Assembly (NCBI GenBank): GCA_947179485.1
Contig: OX359249.1
Coordinates: 42,456,250 to 42,520,249 of the forward strand
Direction of reading: 5' to 3'
Length of the DNA stretch: 64,000 nucleotides
Source of the DNA: Allacma fusca
Taxonomy: Eukaryota; Arthropoda; Collembola; Symphypleona; Sminthuridae
Positions within the stretch are counted from its first letter, which is position 1. Every line of letters starts with the position of its first letter. This document shows, in pieces, positions 1 through 13,059 of this stretch. The translations under genes were made by a program, and so were the position numbers. The notes below the pieces were generated by a model. The model made no database searches. It was given only the letters and a program-made list of their open reading frames with translations, and was not told the DNA's origin.

Positions 1-830
1 CGAACAATATATACCATCACATAAAAACTAGCTTGTGCAGGTGCCCGCCCAAATGTGCATAATATAGTGAATATATTATGTACATTTACAACCAGTACAC
101 ATTCCGTAACTTGTAATAAGCAGAATTTGAATATCAAAACCAACCCCAGCTCCTCAACATAGGACGCTCATGGAAGCACTTCCCATTTGCCGTTGCCGTA
201 GATGAATTACACGATAAATTGAAAAGGTCGACCATTTTCTTCCCAGTAGTAACAATTTCTTGGAAAAATCCCATTCACACTTATAAAGCTCCCACAAAAA
301 AAGTCCCCTTACAAAATGATAACAACTAACATTTTAATAGGAATTCAAGTACGTCTAGACCCCAGGGATTTTTTTTTTAAACGGGAAAAATTAGACTCAA
401 CCGCTGGGAATAATGAGGGGCACAGACCAGGAAGTGTCTGGGAAGATGTATCTAATGTGTTGGTGTAGTATGAGTTGGAAGGAGGATGTAAGCGGTGGAT
501 GCACAAGACAGGCTGAGAGAAGGTGGGAAAAGTTTAAGAACCATTATGCAAGTCGACACTATAATCTCGTTTTGGTTTGAAAGAAAAAAAAGGAGTGACG
601 ATTTCCTGGCGAAGAAAGTAATCCATAAAGATTCGTGAAAGGACATAAAGGCTATCTTGATGGATGAGATGAGACCAAGAGTCTATCTATCTCTTGCAAG
701 GGAAAGGGAGAGAGAGGATAGACGAGGGAAAAAAAGGAGCTCAAGACTCGAAAATAAAATATCGACAAAATTGAACTAACCCCTTAGGACACTCAAACGC
801 AGGGAAAGACGAAATGGGAGCCGGGGATGC

Positions 831-835
<5 letters not shown>
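1..835. other. No gene recognised
   Basis: No supportable gene. Open frames are short (the longest is about 64 codons, minus strand) and have no recognisable motif. A purine-rich stretch near 690-745 leads up to the first long GA array. Probably intergenic or intronic. Confidence 0.6.

Positions 836-903
<68 letters not shown>
836..903. repeat. (GA)n microsatellite
   Basis: About 34 uninterrupted AG units, the longest dinucleotide array in the window. It generates spurious Glu-Arg and Leu-Ser open frames on both strands, which should not be read as protein. The lack of interruptions suggests it is young or still changing length. Confidence 0.98.
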
Positions 904-906
<3 letters not shown>

Positions 907-2707
907 AAAAAGTTGGAAGCGAGAGAAAAAACTTCTGGTTGGTCTGCGTGTTTTCTTGGATGCATTGAGGAGGACGAGAACTACCAAGACTACTCTTATG
1001 CCGTTATGATGACGACTACCTTCAGTGCGAGCCTATATTATTCTGATGCTATACTTGGAGACCTTAGGTCCTCTCCCATTATACCTACATAAGTTTCCCT
1101 TTTATGGAGGCATTCACAGAGACAAATACAAATTCTATCCTGAGACCCACACCCTTCCACTCATACGCACAACGCATATGTAGAATCCCATGCGAGCCTT
1201 GTACATAAGAGAACTCACACGTATGTGCCTTCCCTTGGTCTGACTAAATTTAACATCTACCTCCTCCACTTTCTCTCGTGGGCATGCATATTTTGGTGTG
1301 GCATGATAATAGAAAATCATGGAGACTCTCCATATGCAGGTTACGGTACTTTTTAGGCAATATAAAAAACTATGATTTTGGGATGGATGGATAGATGCTG
1401 CATTGAGTGCAGAAAGAGGAAAGCCGTAAAGAAAGGATTGGTCGACGAAGCAGCTGGATGAATGTATCTCTAATGCTGAGTCCCTCATAGTCACTCACTA
1501 ACTATCGTACATAGGACGGGTGGGCATGTTCTATTGAAAGTGCAACTCTCTCCTCCTTACGTACATGCTTTTTTTTCTCTCCTTCCCGTCCATATGTACA
1601 TACTGGCCCTTTGCTCTTCCTCTCCTTCGCTCCTCATTTCAACATACACATCCACACAGAGAGAGAGAGAGAGAGAGACACACACAAAAGTTGAGAACGG
1701 AAGAAGCACAAATACAAATTTATGTGGAGGTAGCTATATAACCTTGGGAGGATATAAGGATAGGGAGAAGTACTAAGACGTTCATTAGAAAACTCCATGG
1801 AAAAAATCTCATCTCCTCGCACGTCTTCAGTTCGAGTTTTAAGCTTCTTCCCCTCTTTTCCCCTCGTTTACTCTCCAGTTGCCCTCACTCATCTCAGCTC
1901 AGTAAGCATTTTGCTCTCTCCACAAGGTACATGTCATAGTATTTCTACCTTCTCCTCGTCAACTGTTGTGCTTGTATTTTCTGAGGAAATGAAAACTTCC
2001 AAGTCATAGGAGAAAAAAATCCTTTGCAACGTGAGGGAGAAAGAGTGTAAAACCTATTAAGCCTTGGTCCATCCAAGCTTACTCTTCCTTTTAATCGATC
2101 CTGCTGACAACCTTTACAATGTCTCTATGGCCATGTTTCTAATTCCGATTTTTTTCCCAAGCTACTATTTCAACGAGGGAAATAGTCATGCATAAAAGTG
2201 TGGAAGAAATGTTCATGAATTGCCGTTTATTTTATTTCATTTCAAAAGCATATATAATACTCATTACACCACGTGAGGCTCCTTGTGTCTTGGTAATTGT
2301 TCAGTCAAAGCCCGTGCTAAGTGCAAATAACCAGCTGGCGGAGTGACAGAGAAAAAGTGTCATTTAGAAAGATTACCTTTACAAACGAGGGTGTCAATCT
2401 AAGGTAAATGTGTATGAAAGTGCACTCAGAGGTATGTACCTGTATTTAGGACTTGGCTGGGAAGGCTAGGTGAGTTTGGTTTTAATCTTAGGGTAATAAA
2501 GAGAACATTGCGTAAGTCTTGCACTCAAATGACTGGAACTGAAGGACTTGAGATAATGAGAGGAGCTTGAAGAAATGGGAAAGGAGATCGGAGTACTATT
2601 TGAATGCATTCGTTAATTTCCATTTCATCATGTTTCATGCTCCTTGTTTCTCTTTACTTTTCCAATCTAGACAGACAATACAGTTTGTTTTTTAAGACTC
2701 TTTCTTC

Positions 2708-2712
<5 letters not shown>
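904..2712. other. No gene recognised; small GA/CA array inside
   Basis: Only frames of up to about 119 codons (minus, 1135-1494) with no recognisable domain. A compound (GA)n-(CA)n array sits at 1659-1686 and is listed separately. I see no splice-supported exon. Confidence 0.55.
1659..1686. repeat. Compound (GA)n(CA)n microsatellite
   Basis: About nine GA units run directly into about five CA units. Confidence 0.95.

Positions 2713-2741
<29 letters not shown>
2713..2741. repeat. (CT)n microsatellite
   Basis: About 14 uninterrupted CT units, preceded by a T/C-rich lead-in. Confidence 0.97.
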
Positions 2742-2743
<2 letters not shown>

Positions 2744-5277
2744 GTATGGGCAAATCAAGGAGGGTCCTGGAAAGGATGAATAGGGCTGGAACTATAGTCT
2801 CTCTAGTAAGAAGTTGCTCCTTCACTTCCGCTCACTCGTGCTTACACTCCCAAAAGTTACCATTGACTTTATCGGAAGTATGATGCCTTTAGGTCGTATA
2901 ATTTATGTCTCCTGATTCTGAATTTTTATAGTCTTAAACGTAACAAGATGGTTTACGCTCCACTGACTAGCTTTTGCAATTTTTCTCATGCAGCCTGCAT
3001 CCATGTTCCCTCGATGTAGTCGGCAGGGTAGGAAAATACAGCACTTGTCAGCCATGTTGTGCGTATAGAATTCCCCTGATGCATGCCATACCCACACATG
3101 TACGAAACCCTCAGTAAATTTACTTGGTGAGATGGAATTCCAGAAGGAAAACATATTTTTATTTCCAAATAGTAAATTTCAGCGGGTGTAAGTACCATGT
3201 GGATCTTTCCCAGTCTTCATCCTCCCACAGTCCTCAAAAAGAATGACGACTGTGCATACAAATATGAGGTATACATGGAATCAAGGCAATACAAACGAGG
3301 AGGTTGAGCAAAGCCAAAACTAAACAGGGCCAGAACCAAGGTACATACACAGGGAAGGAGTTGGTAGGGAAGGAAGATGAAAGATGTAGCAAAAAAAAAA
3401 ATAAAATAAAAAGGGATAATTTAGGAAGGACCAAGTGAAGTTACTATTGAGGGGCCTTCATCGGTGCACAAATTGCCTGGAGTTGATAAACCACAAGGTC
3501 TCGTGTTAATTACACAAGGAATCTCTCATATATAGGGCAGAGGTGGGAGGTGGGGAAATAGAGGCGGGCTGGAAGTGTACATACGGAAATCTGGAGAAAG
3601 AGCTCCACGGCACTCGGCCCGGCCTCGGTAATGCTAAATTGATTAAAATGATCATTCATGTTTTATTCAGAGGTAAGTGTAATCATAAATGTTAGAATGA
3701 ATTAATTAGTTAATGAGTTCATTGGTTGAGGTTTAGGTAGAAGTAGAACGTAGGGAAAGAAAGGGATGAAGGAAGTTGTAAGATGGGTTGTGTGGATAGA
3801 GTGAGAGAGAAGACGCTGCAAGAGAGAGAGTTAATAAGAGCAATTTATGAGCTGATGAGAAGAATCACGAGAATCAACGTTGGGTGTAATAACAAGCATT
3901 AATGCCAAGCGAGTTGCCTTTGTTCATTTTCTCAAGACACACTTTAACATCACAACCATACCCAAAAGTATACCAAAACGAGATACTATATAACCTTCCA
4001 ACTCTTACGCGGAGTTGAGTGAAAGTGAATGAGAGAGATGTCTTCGATGACTTTGTTGAGGCATACTCACGCTTTTTGGTTTATACTTTCCTCCATAGGC
4101 TTTCCATGCTTGTACTATAAACTCCCATTCTCTATATGCTCTATCCCTTTCCTGCATACTTTACTCCCGGGTAGATACTTATCTCCTCTCGATATACATA
4201 TGTAGATAGCTCCTTATGCCTCAGCATTGCAAGTTCTCAAAACTTTGGAATGCTGCATTTCAAAATTAACTTCAATTTTTCATTAACTCAGCGTTATCAT
4301 GGTTACTTTATCATTAATTACTTTTCAACATGCTCTAGTTCCGTGTGCCAATAATTTGCCCCTATTTTTCCTATATACTACAACTCCAACTTTTGATCTC
4401 CCGTGATTATTATTATTGTTGGTAGAATTTGTCTGACATGCATGTGATCCTTGGCCCTCACATAATTCATTATATGAGACACAATAGTCCTATTAGATCA
4501 ACTAATAGAAGCGTAGATATTGAAATGATTACACTTTGCTCATCATTTCCATCTCATTATCGCAGTAAAAAGACCGTTTGGTCTTTCATAGCTCTTGATA
4601 CTCCGGTCCCTACTGAAGCCAACACCAACGTCTTTTTTTTACTAGTAGTGACTAAATATTATGAAATAAAAATGAAGGAATTATCATATGTTCATTTATT
4701 CAACCAGTTTAGAAAACGGTCACTACAGAAATTAATTAATTAAAAAGTAACACGAAGACACAAATTCTGAATCCTGTAGGAATTTTTGCTGGACAAATGT
4801 TTATTGCTTTCAACTGGAATTTGATTCACTTTTGTCGAATATCCTTGTTTTTATATAATAAATTTTTTTAAACTATTTATTTTGAAAGTGGACAAATTTC
4901 CGTTGTTGCCTGATGCAAAAATTACTATTATTTTTAGGTTCAACTCATCTTATTACGAGCTCCACTATCAGTTTTAAGATTGTATTGGAAGTTTCCCACA
5001 CAAATTCTGAGACAATTTGTTAAATATTCAATAATTCTCGTCGTTTCTCTTCCCATAAAGATGTGACATTGGCCATTAAATTGCAATAAAATTTCTTTGG
5101 GAGTCAACTTTAATTGACTTGGTTTTAAAAATTGGCAGTTATTAGTACAAATGAGTTTAAGTTGAGTAATAATTACACAATGTAGGGAGGAATCGATTCA
5201 GTAGTAAATGCGAAGGTCATTTGGAAGAAATTAATTGGAACCGAAGGAGAAAAAAGGAGTTAACAATGTAAAATGAG
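2742..5277. other. No gene recognised
   Basis: An A-rich run of about 23 bases sits at 3391-3413. The minus-strand frame at 3234-3434 is rich in Phe and Leu, but this follows from that A-rich run on the plus strand, so I do not treat it as a signal peptide. The 104-codon plus frame at 4429-4743 has no domain I recognise. A short impure GA stretch lies near 3803-3829. Confidence 0.5.
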
Positions 5278-5930
5278 TTGACAATGATTATGTTTAATGT
5301 GCAGATACTACACTACTCGAAACAATTACTCTGCTCGGCTTATACGTTGCATTACGGACTAGGACCTAGGGCAAGCCTTTTGCCAAGAGTATTAGCAAAA
5401 CCTTCCGTCAAACTGTCAATAGTAGAAGCCAGTCTCCCAGGAATTTTGCTCACAGCTCGTATAGGAGTGAGCATCACTTTGTTATATGTTATGTAAATGG
5501 AACGATAGCTTAAGCACTTGTGTCTGAGTTGTCTTGATATGCTCTTGAATTTCATCTCTGAGTCTCATTTATGCTCGCGTACACTTGTAGTTGATGCCCT
5601 CTGGCAGCCTTTCGTCACTTCAATGCCCATCTTTGTAGCTTATGTTATTGTGATATCATCAAACTTTCGAGATCATCAATCCCTCATCATCAGCCTCAGC
5701 TACTTACAAATAAATTCCATATTTACTCCTGCACACGTGGAGCAAACATGGAGATGAAATGGTTCATGCTTATCTTCAGCCTCAGAAATTTTTTCATCCT
5801 TGCATTCAATATACCCCTCAAAATTCTACATGAATGGGAATATTTCAAGTTTGCAACTCCACCGTACTTTACCCCGACAGCTTTTAAAAGTCAGATGACA
5901 TTAACCAAAACCCCTCATATAGGAAAATGA
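5278..5930. other. Overlapping short open frames, no gene recognised
   Basis: Three plus-strand frames (5278-5496, 5518-5757, 5748-5930) and one minus-strand frame (5352-5555) of 60-79 codons lie close together. None has a recognisable motif, and no pair has clear donor and acceptor sites joining them. They may be chance frames. If a host exon is present, the minus frame, which has a balanced residue content, is as likely as the plus ones. Confidence 0.2.
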
Positions 5931-8900
5931 TGAGTAAACAAATATATAAGGACAATGATGAGGAGCATTGAAAATAGAGATCTTGAGTCTGAGAGCCTTA
6001 CATCAGAAGCTAATTACTGTTGTTAATTAAGTTATGACAGGAACGAGACATGGATAATTACTGAAATACGGTCCATTCAATTGTAAAAGATAAATAAGTA
6101 TATGCTTAGATTATATAATTATCTGAAAGAAATTGTTGTGAAGGTATTTCTTTCCCATCTCACTTACAGTAGGATATCATAGCCAATAGGAATTTTTGAA
6201 ATTTTGAAAAATAACAAGCGTAAGAATAAAGGTTTGTGAGAGTCTGGGCGCTTTATCTTGACGGAGTTGCAATACATTAGCAAGGAGCTAAGTTGTAGCC
6301 GGAAGGCGAGGATGGAGATAAAGATTTCCAAGAAGAAGCAACTTTTTTTTTTGCAAAAAGATGTTCTTTTTATCTTGCCGGATTACTCAGATGAGATTTA
6401 TAATGTAGACGTATGTGTACAAATACTCCACTCCTTAGAAATGTCAGCTGTTCTCAATGTAAGATTGAAAAATACCCGGAATCTGGAGTAAGTTATGAGA
6501 TATGTCGGTAATACTGTATGAAAATATTGATATTCACTTTGCCCCATGTGATGAATGGCTGGAGAAAAGGGAAAGTAAAAAGGTTGGAAGATTTTTCTTG
6601 TATCTCCGACATGTATAGCATGTACATATTAAGCATATCCATAATTATTACAAAGCTACAATGGGGAAGGACATATCTACATAAAGTGCACGGGAACATA
6701 TGTATGTACATACATACTCTCATATTTATTTAACTTAGCATACGGGAACAGAAGATACCTTGTGGAAGTACCGGCAGACAGAGTAAGCCTGGAGAAGTAT
6801 TAAAAGGAAGATTTTGTTGAGGAGAGTAAGTACCCTAACCTTCGAAGAGAAAAAATTGGTTCCGTAGGTGTGCACACATAAGTACATAAAAAATCAAGAA
6901 GTGGATGTCTCTTTCCCATCCAATACTTACATTAAAATATTTAAGTTTTCTCCAACAGTCTCTCCTCCTCTGCATCCCTGACATTCCGTAACTTTCGTAT
7001 CTAGGAGAATCACGTCTGACGCATCATTGACAATCTTATGTACAGTACTTTTTCTTGAGAGAGTCTAGTTGCAGACATATATATCTATATCTATAGATAC
7101 TGTATATGTTATATACACTCTGTAGCCATGCTACACTCACAATGTGATTATGTATGGCCAGGAATGGTTAGCTGGGTGTTATTCGTGTGTGACTGTGTAT
7201 GGACGAGTCAGTTGTACATTTACAATTGCCGAGGCACATTATAATATTACATCATGGGAAAATGCTGGGGAGAGACAAGAAGATGAAACCTTCTGGCTAG
7301 GTTAGCTAGAAAATCCCGTCGAATCCAAAATTCAATTCTCCTCTCCTGACTGTCTCCTGCTCATCAAATCGTATTACATATCTATGCTCGATTCAAGCAT
7401 TTTAGCCCTTGATGCTATAAGTGTAAGTACTACATCCCTTCACTTACTCCTCACTACACAGAGCGTGTCAGCCCGGTAGAAAAGTGTACAGGAGACAGCA
7501 AGACTCGAACCTTTTAGTCTTCTCTCCTTCCATATTTCCAATTTACTCACATTCAACTACGGCTTCACCCAACTCCCTTCGAGTAACCTGTATTTATACA
7601 AGTCTCTACTTTCTATTTAGCTATTTACATCCCAAACCAGCTGATCGGTTTTTTTCCCTCCCTCCCTCTCTTATTGTTAGCCTCGGAAACTGCACCTACA
7701 AAAATACTGAGGATTGTCTCTCCATAGAAGAATTTACTCAGGCGACCAATTTGCTTTTATATGAAATTCAATTTCGTTCTTATTTAACTCCAGGCTTACC
7801 TTTTAAAAAAAATTTGCTTTCATTACAGTGCAAAGGCACTTTAGCTGTTACGTAGATACATTTTACTCATTACAACTTAAACCACCTGAAAAACTTGGGT
7901 GGTACTAAATTTAATGAGATACTCATTAGTCACATGCTCTCAAATTCATTACCAAAACTAATTTGAATGTGTTTTTCCCTCTGGCTCTGTTTTTTTTGTC
8001 AGACATTTTAATACTTAACAGGTTGGTCTCATGGATTTAAAAAAAAATCGCCTCTCAATCCTTGTATCTTTAAATCCCTGTCTGGTATATATGGGTGAAC
8101 GTATTACGAAAAAATTAATAGGTTGCCCTTTTATTGATGTAAACTTTTTTTTACAATAACAATCTACTCTCAGTGCTCTCATCCTAGCTAAAGATGAACC
8201 CAATGCCCCGATTCAATAGTGCTTGCCAATATTTTGTATTTAAAATTAAGGAGCAATTAAAACTTGGATATTAATATTAAAAATGAAATATAATCTCAAG
8301 TCCAGAGGTAATAAAGTTGAGAAGTATTTTTTTGAACTAGTAGATAGAAAAAATATCGGATACTTGAATCTATACTTTCCCCCTTGATGATAAAAGTTGG
8401 GGATAAATTTTGGTAAATTAAGAAAGTATAGTTTCTAGCACCAATAACGTCTCGTTCAGTGATCCTTTACGTAACCTCAGTACTATAAAGTTAAGCCTTG
8501 TCTGCGTGCCTGGATGAGATGGTGGGCGGTGAATGAGTAAGGAGCCGGGAATAGTTTCCTTAAGCCGCAAGCATTAATATGATGTAATTGATTTAAAACT
8601 CGTTGCTCTTAATTGCATGATAATTGGTAACGCAAATTTATTAACTCTCGTATGTATCTATCTATATAAGTAATATTACAGTTGAAAATTCCGAAGGCCC
8701 GGCTCCACTCTTGGGACGATTCAGGCTAAATGGTATGTAATTATATGCAAATACTTGAGCAGCACTGCAGTGACGCTTACATAGAAAATTTTAATTTACG
8801 GTGTATTTTATTGCTATTAATTTCTCCTGGAAAACCCGCAAATTCTCAGCCCACTCCAGTCTAGATACATTGACACACATGTTGATGACTCCACAACTAT

Positions 8901-10281
8901 CGGCATCCGTGTATGTTCGTATACATGGGGCTTATGAGTCCCAGTGCACACGATTAACGCAGAGGGGCTTAAGTACACTCATCATTACCGATATAAGTGG
9001 TAGTAATGTAAGTCAATTCACAAACCCAGTCCTTTCCCTCCATGCATATTTACGAGGAGGTCCAACAGAGACTATAATACATAAACCGGTTTGCAGTTTG
9101 TCTCTCCAGCATTAATCTTTTACAGGAGCTGGAGGTTTGTAGCTTTGTTCAGAGTAATTACACCTTGAAATTGACTCAAGTGTTGGTAATATTGCAAGCA
9201 ACAGTGAAAGTAAACACTCCAGTCATAAAAGCTTAAAGTTCAAGGAACACACATAAATATTATCAATTTTTTTTTTGAATCCCTCTAACATCTTTCTTTA
9301 AAATCTCTCATTGTATTCTATTTCTCATTGAACGTTAAATAATAACTTCTGATTTCTCAGCAGGATGACTTTTGTTTTATATCGCCAAATAGAAAAATTG
9401 AATTTACTTTTTACATAGCTCTACTACATGCAGGAAATGTTACATGGAGACAAATGGTTGGATATGGGTATTACTACGACAATGCATATTCCTTGTGACA
9501 CAGCTAGGTGCAATTTGTGTATGGACCACAGCATATAGACGGGAGTGGTTGTACGGAGGGCTCCTACGGGACGAAAGGTATCTTGTATGGTTAAGAGAGT
9601 TATATATAAACGTGGGGTGAGAGATAGGTCTGGGAAGGAGAAGGTTGAGTTGAGTCTGGAGGGAATGTTAAGTGTTGATTTGATTGTTGTTTATGGTTAT
9701 CATTGTAATAGATTGGAGGTAAATGGAAGAAGAAGAATATGACTGTGGGATGAGGAGGAACCTTGGAATGAGAGGAGTATGAGGCCGGCTACGACCACAG
9801 AGATGGCTGGAACGATTACGGCTTGAGAGTAAGTCTGAGTCTGGTACATGAATTTGCTCATCGAAGAGTAAAAGTAGGAGCGGAGGAAGCAAGTCTCGGG
9901 GTAGGTGAGTGGATGGGATGAGGCAGGTTGAAAATTTCATTAGTATGCACTTGTAATTCAATGTTGCTGTGTAATGTGAGTTATATAAAGGACGGTGACT
10001 ACCATCACAGAAACACACATGGTTCAGTTTCACTCTATCTCTGGCTCTTGTTAGTTGATGGGAATGTAGGAAGGAGGCATTAGCATTGGTTTAGTCGTGA
10101 ACTAACATGTGTGTGGGACGTGAGGTTGGCCATTTTACATCTGATGACATTCACCGCTACTCACTACTAGTAAACTAAGGAGGCTTTTACTACCATTTGC
10201 ATTCGTACAAAACAGTAATTCAAGGGACGTGTCTTTCTCAACCAACTTTCCATCTACGTACTTGCATGCTTTCACAATCCG
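5931..10281. other. No gene recognised
   Basis: AT-rich non-coding sequence. A degenerate TA/TATC-rich tract occupies about 7076-7116. The larger frames (123 codons, plus, 7484-7855; 104 codons, plus, 8801-9115; 121 codons, minus, 9668-10033) have no motif I recognise and are near the length expected by chance. Confidence 0.5.
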
Positions 10282-10307
10282 CTCTCTCTCTCTCTCTCTC
10301 TCTCTCT
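10282..10307. repeat. (CT)n microsatellite
   Basis: About 13 uninterrupted CT units. Confidence 0.97.
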
Positions 10308-10473
10308 GGTAAAGCAGAGAAACAAGTTTTCTTGCATTTTAGAACTATGTACAAATAACTACACAGTTTAATGCACCCAGATCCACACAGAACCGCTTAT
10401 AGTCAAGCTATGCCTACACACGTGCCTTCTTCGAATTTTTCCATTATGTAAATACATGTTTGTGAAGATTTTA

Positions 10474-10710
10474 TTATTTTATTTCACCAAGCACTACTAC
10501 AGTGTCTTCGTGTGCTTTCCCGCAAGTAACTACCTTCAAGACGAGGATTACCTCTGCAAAAACATGCATCTTTAAACCCAACACCTTCGCTATAGACTCT
10601 ATGAGCAGGATTCTACACCTCATACTCCTTACCTTATGAACCAAGGTGACGGCAGTAGTAACTTCCATTTCGACCACAGTCACGAATAAACACTTAGATT
10701 TAAATTGCAT
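10474..10710 (-). other. Valine-rich open frame, uncertain coding
   Basis: A 78-codon minus-strand frame, strongly biased to Val, Glu, Leu and Ile, starting with a Met and ending in Glu-Ile-Lys. The plus strand over the same bases is also nearly open, with one stop over about 70 codons, so the strand cannot be chosen from frame openness. Within the minus reading there is an AAG|GTAAGG donor-like site and a CATGTTTTTGCAG acceptor-like site, so part of the frame could be an intron. No family recognised. Confidence 0.12.
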
Positions 10711-12586
10711 ACATGCCCTGTAATCAACTTATTTCCATCTTCCTCCCATTCTTCGTCTTCCAGTTTCTTCTACTCAAACTTTCCCGCCTTTCTCTTTTCT
10801 CCCTGTGTGTTCCCTCTCCAACCGCCACCTGCATACGCAAAGTCATTCATTCAAGGGCTGCACTTGTTATTTAGCATACGGATATCAAAATCATTTTACA
10901 ATCACATATGTGTACTGTATATACAAAAGTCCATGCACGTGCAACTAGAACTTTTGTATTTCAATCAACCATGAAACTTTTCCCAAGCAAATCCAATGTT
11001 TGACATTGTAGCGGAAAATTATTTTCAAGTATCTAAATGTACAAGGGAACTTGCTTTCAAAATTTTCAGACTACAATTTCCAAATGCTGAAAAATAGTGA
11101 CCATTTCAATCTTTAGCTTTTCGTGGGAACATTGCTACTAAAATTATTTGTGCTTAGATATATTTATCTACATATAAATTGTTTTTGGTTGCAACCATTC
11201 TTTTAATATTATGTTTGCAAGAAGGGTATATGATCAACTTGGAACATTCTTTTGATTATTTTACTTGGTTGCTTTTGAAGTCAAAAAAGATCGGTATAAG
11301 GATTTGGTAGTAAATTTCCCTCATTTGTCTGTCCATCGTAGGAATTAACTGCGATGTGGTTTAATTTGTTCAAATTATAATTTTTTATCCGTATTTTTTT
11401 TCTTTAGATTGACTTCTAGTTTTTTTTCAACTAGTTACATGCTTCCGGGACGAGACAAATGTAGGGGAGTTTTCCTGTCTAGGATAAAAATTAAACGGTT
11501 GGAGAACTATCTCCGAGGATTGGATGTCGGGAAGTAAAAGAAAAGATAAAAGTGGAGGCTTCAGGGATTGTGTCGGTCTGCATGTATGGGAAGTGAAGAA
11601 CATTGATTTGAATTGGAGTACTAGCAGTTAGCCCGAGGAAGGAATGGTGTTGGAATCTACATAGGCAATAACATTGCGGCCTGCAAGTAACTAGTGAGGA
11701 CGTAACAAACTGAACAAAGCGATCGACGAGAGAATATTAAGGATATCGGTGGAGCAAGTGGAATGGCTGCTGAAGGTAATAAAAGGGGAGCATTTGTGTC
11801 TAAATGGATTTCAGTTTCGGACATTTGGATGGCGACTACTCCGTTCCATGGGGAAAATGGTACAGAGGCCATTTTCTGTTTCCAGGATTAATTTCCTGGT
11901 GGGGACCAATGGGATGAAAAAGTTTACTCCTTGTGATGCCAGCGTTTTGTGTCAGACGACCAAGTCCAACGAGTGGTAGGAAACGGCTGGCTACAGACAC
12001 TGACTATATAGTCCCCCTCCGAAAAGCACCTCCACATACTCCCGGGCTCTATTTACATTAAAATGCATGCACTGAAGGACAGAATAACTTTCCGATGTGG
12101 TACTAAAAATATATGTGGACTTGGTATGTTCATCAGTGGAAGAAGCCCTCGGAAAGTGCGTGAGCTCTGGAGGGGCCAGTATAGGCAAGGAGGGGATACG
12201 TACATAACAAGTAAATGCACAGTAGCAAGTGTCGAGTTTCAGGTCCGACCATTTGGGAACATTTGTAATTTCTCTGTTTTTCTCTCTCGGCGTAGCCACG
12301 TATTATTATGGGTATCTCCCTCCGCGTACGGACTAGTAGTTACTGGCCTTACCCCTCCGTCGTAATGTGACTGATAAATACGTTGTAAAAACGGAACTAC
12401 TACCCGAGCCAGCAGTGCAGCTCCATAAGCACGCACCTATGTAGGGTCCTATGTTCCTTCCTATGTTCGGAGCCATGTGCATCCTCGGCCCTCCCAGCTC
12501 ATAGGGATTACGTGTGGCTCTAAAAGGAACCAAGTCGTGCATGCAATTCTGGAACTACATATCAAATATATATCTCGGAACCAGCC
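10711..12586. other. No gene recognised
   Basis: The left half is AT-rich. The right half, from about 11650, is richer in GC and holds frames of 71-102 codons on both strands (plus 11749-11979 and 12063-12365; minus 11991-12299). A loose match of about 20 bases recurs at about 11807 and 12236 (TTTCAG..TCCG/TTCGGACATTTGG type), and both copies read as Phe-Gln-x-Arg-x-Phe-Gly in plus frames. This is too short to call a repeat family. Confidence 0.4.
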
Positions 12587-12611
12587 AGAGAGAGAGAGAG
12601 AGAGAGAGAGG
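12587..12611. repeat. (GA)n microsatellite
   Basis: About 12 AG units, followed by a further degenerate purine-rich stretch to about 12655. Confidence 0.95.
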
Positions 12612-13035
12612 CAGAGTGAGAAGAGGGACACATACAGAGAGAGGAGAGTTGGAATATGGTGTGAGTTGAGCGGCTCCCCATTTCCGTGTGTCCATATGCA
12701 TGACCGAGAGGAGTGAGTTGCAAGTGATGCAGAATCCATCGAAAGTCTATACGTACACACAGGGAGTAAGTTCCCATCCTCTCTCCCACTGAGTTTACCT
12801 TTGCCAATACCTATTTAGCGGGAGGCCAACCCTAGCCCGTCGCACATATCCCCCGTACACAATCACATAATCAGGCAAGTAGTGGGACTATTCCGAGGCG
12901 GAGGGCAGACATTTCAAAGAGAGTGAGAGAGAAAGAAGAGATAGTGAAGGCGGAAGTAAAATAGAATCCGAGTGTAAACTAGACTCCCTTACAATAATAA
13001 TATGCTGAGCATAGTACTTGAAAACAGATGCGTAT

Positions 13036-13059
13036 AGAGAGAGAGAGAGAGAGAGAGAG
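13036..13059. repeat. (GA)n microsatellite
   Basis: About 12 uninterrupted GA units. Confidence 0.96.

Noticed and set aside
827-1009. Glu-Arg and Leu-Ser repeat proteins over GA/CT arrays (here and at 17341-17616, 32123-32368, 43832-44113, 51706-51967)
   Set aside because: They are direct translations of dinucleotide arrays and appear in several frames at once. No unique sequence supports a gene.
3234-3434. Minus-strand frame with a hydrophobic, signal-peptide-like start
   Set aside because: The Phe/Leu-rich stretch is the translation of an A-rich run on the other strand. Nothing downstream looks like a secreted protein.
11749-12365. Two plus frames sharing a Phe-Gln-x-Arg-x-Phe-Gly reading as a duplicated domain
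   Set aside because: The match is only about 20 bases with several mismatches, and the flanks do not align.
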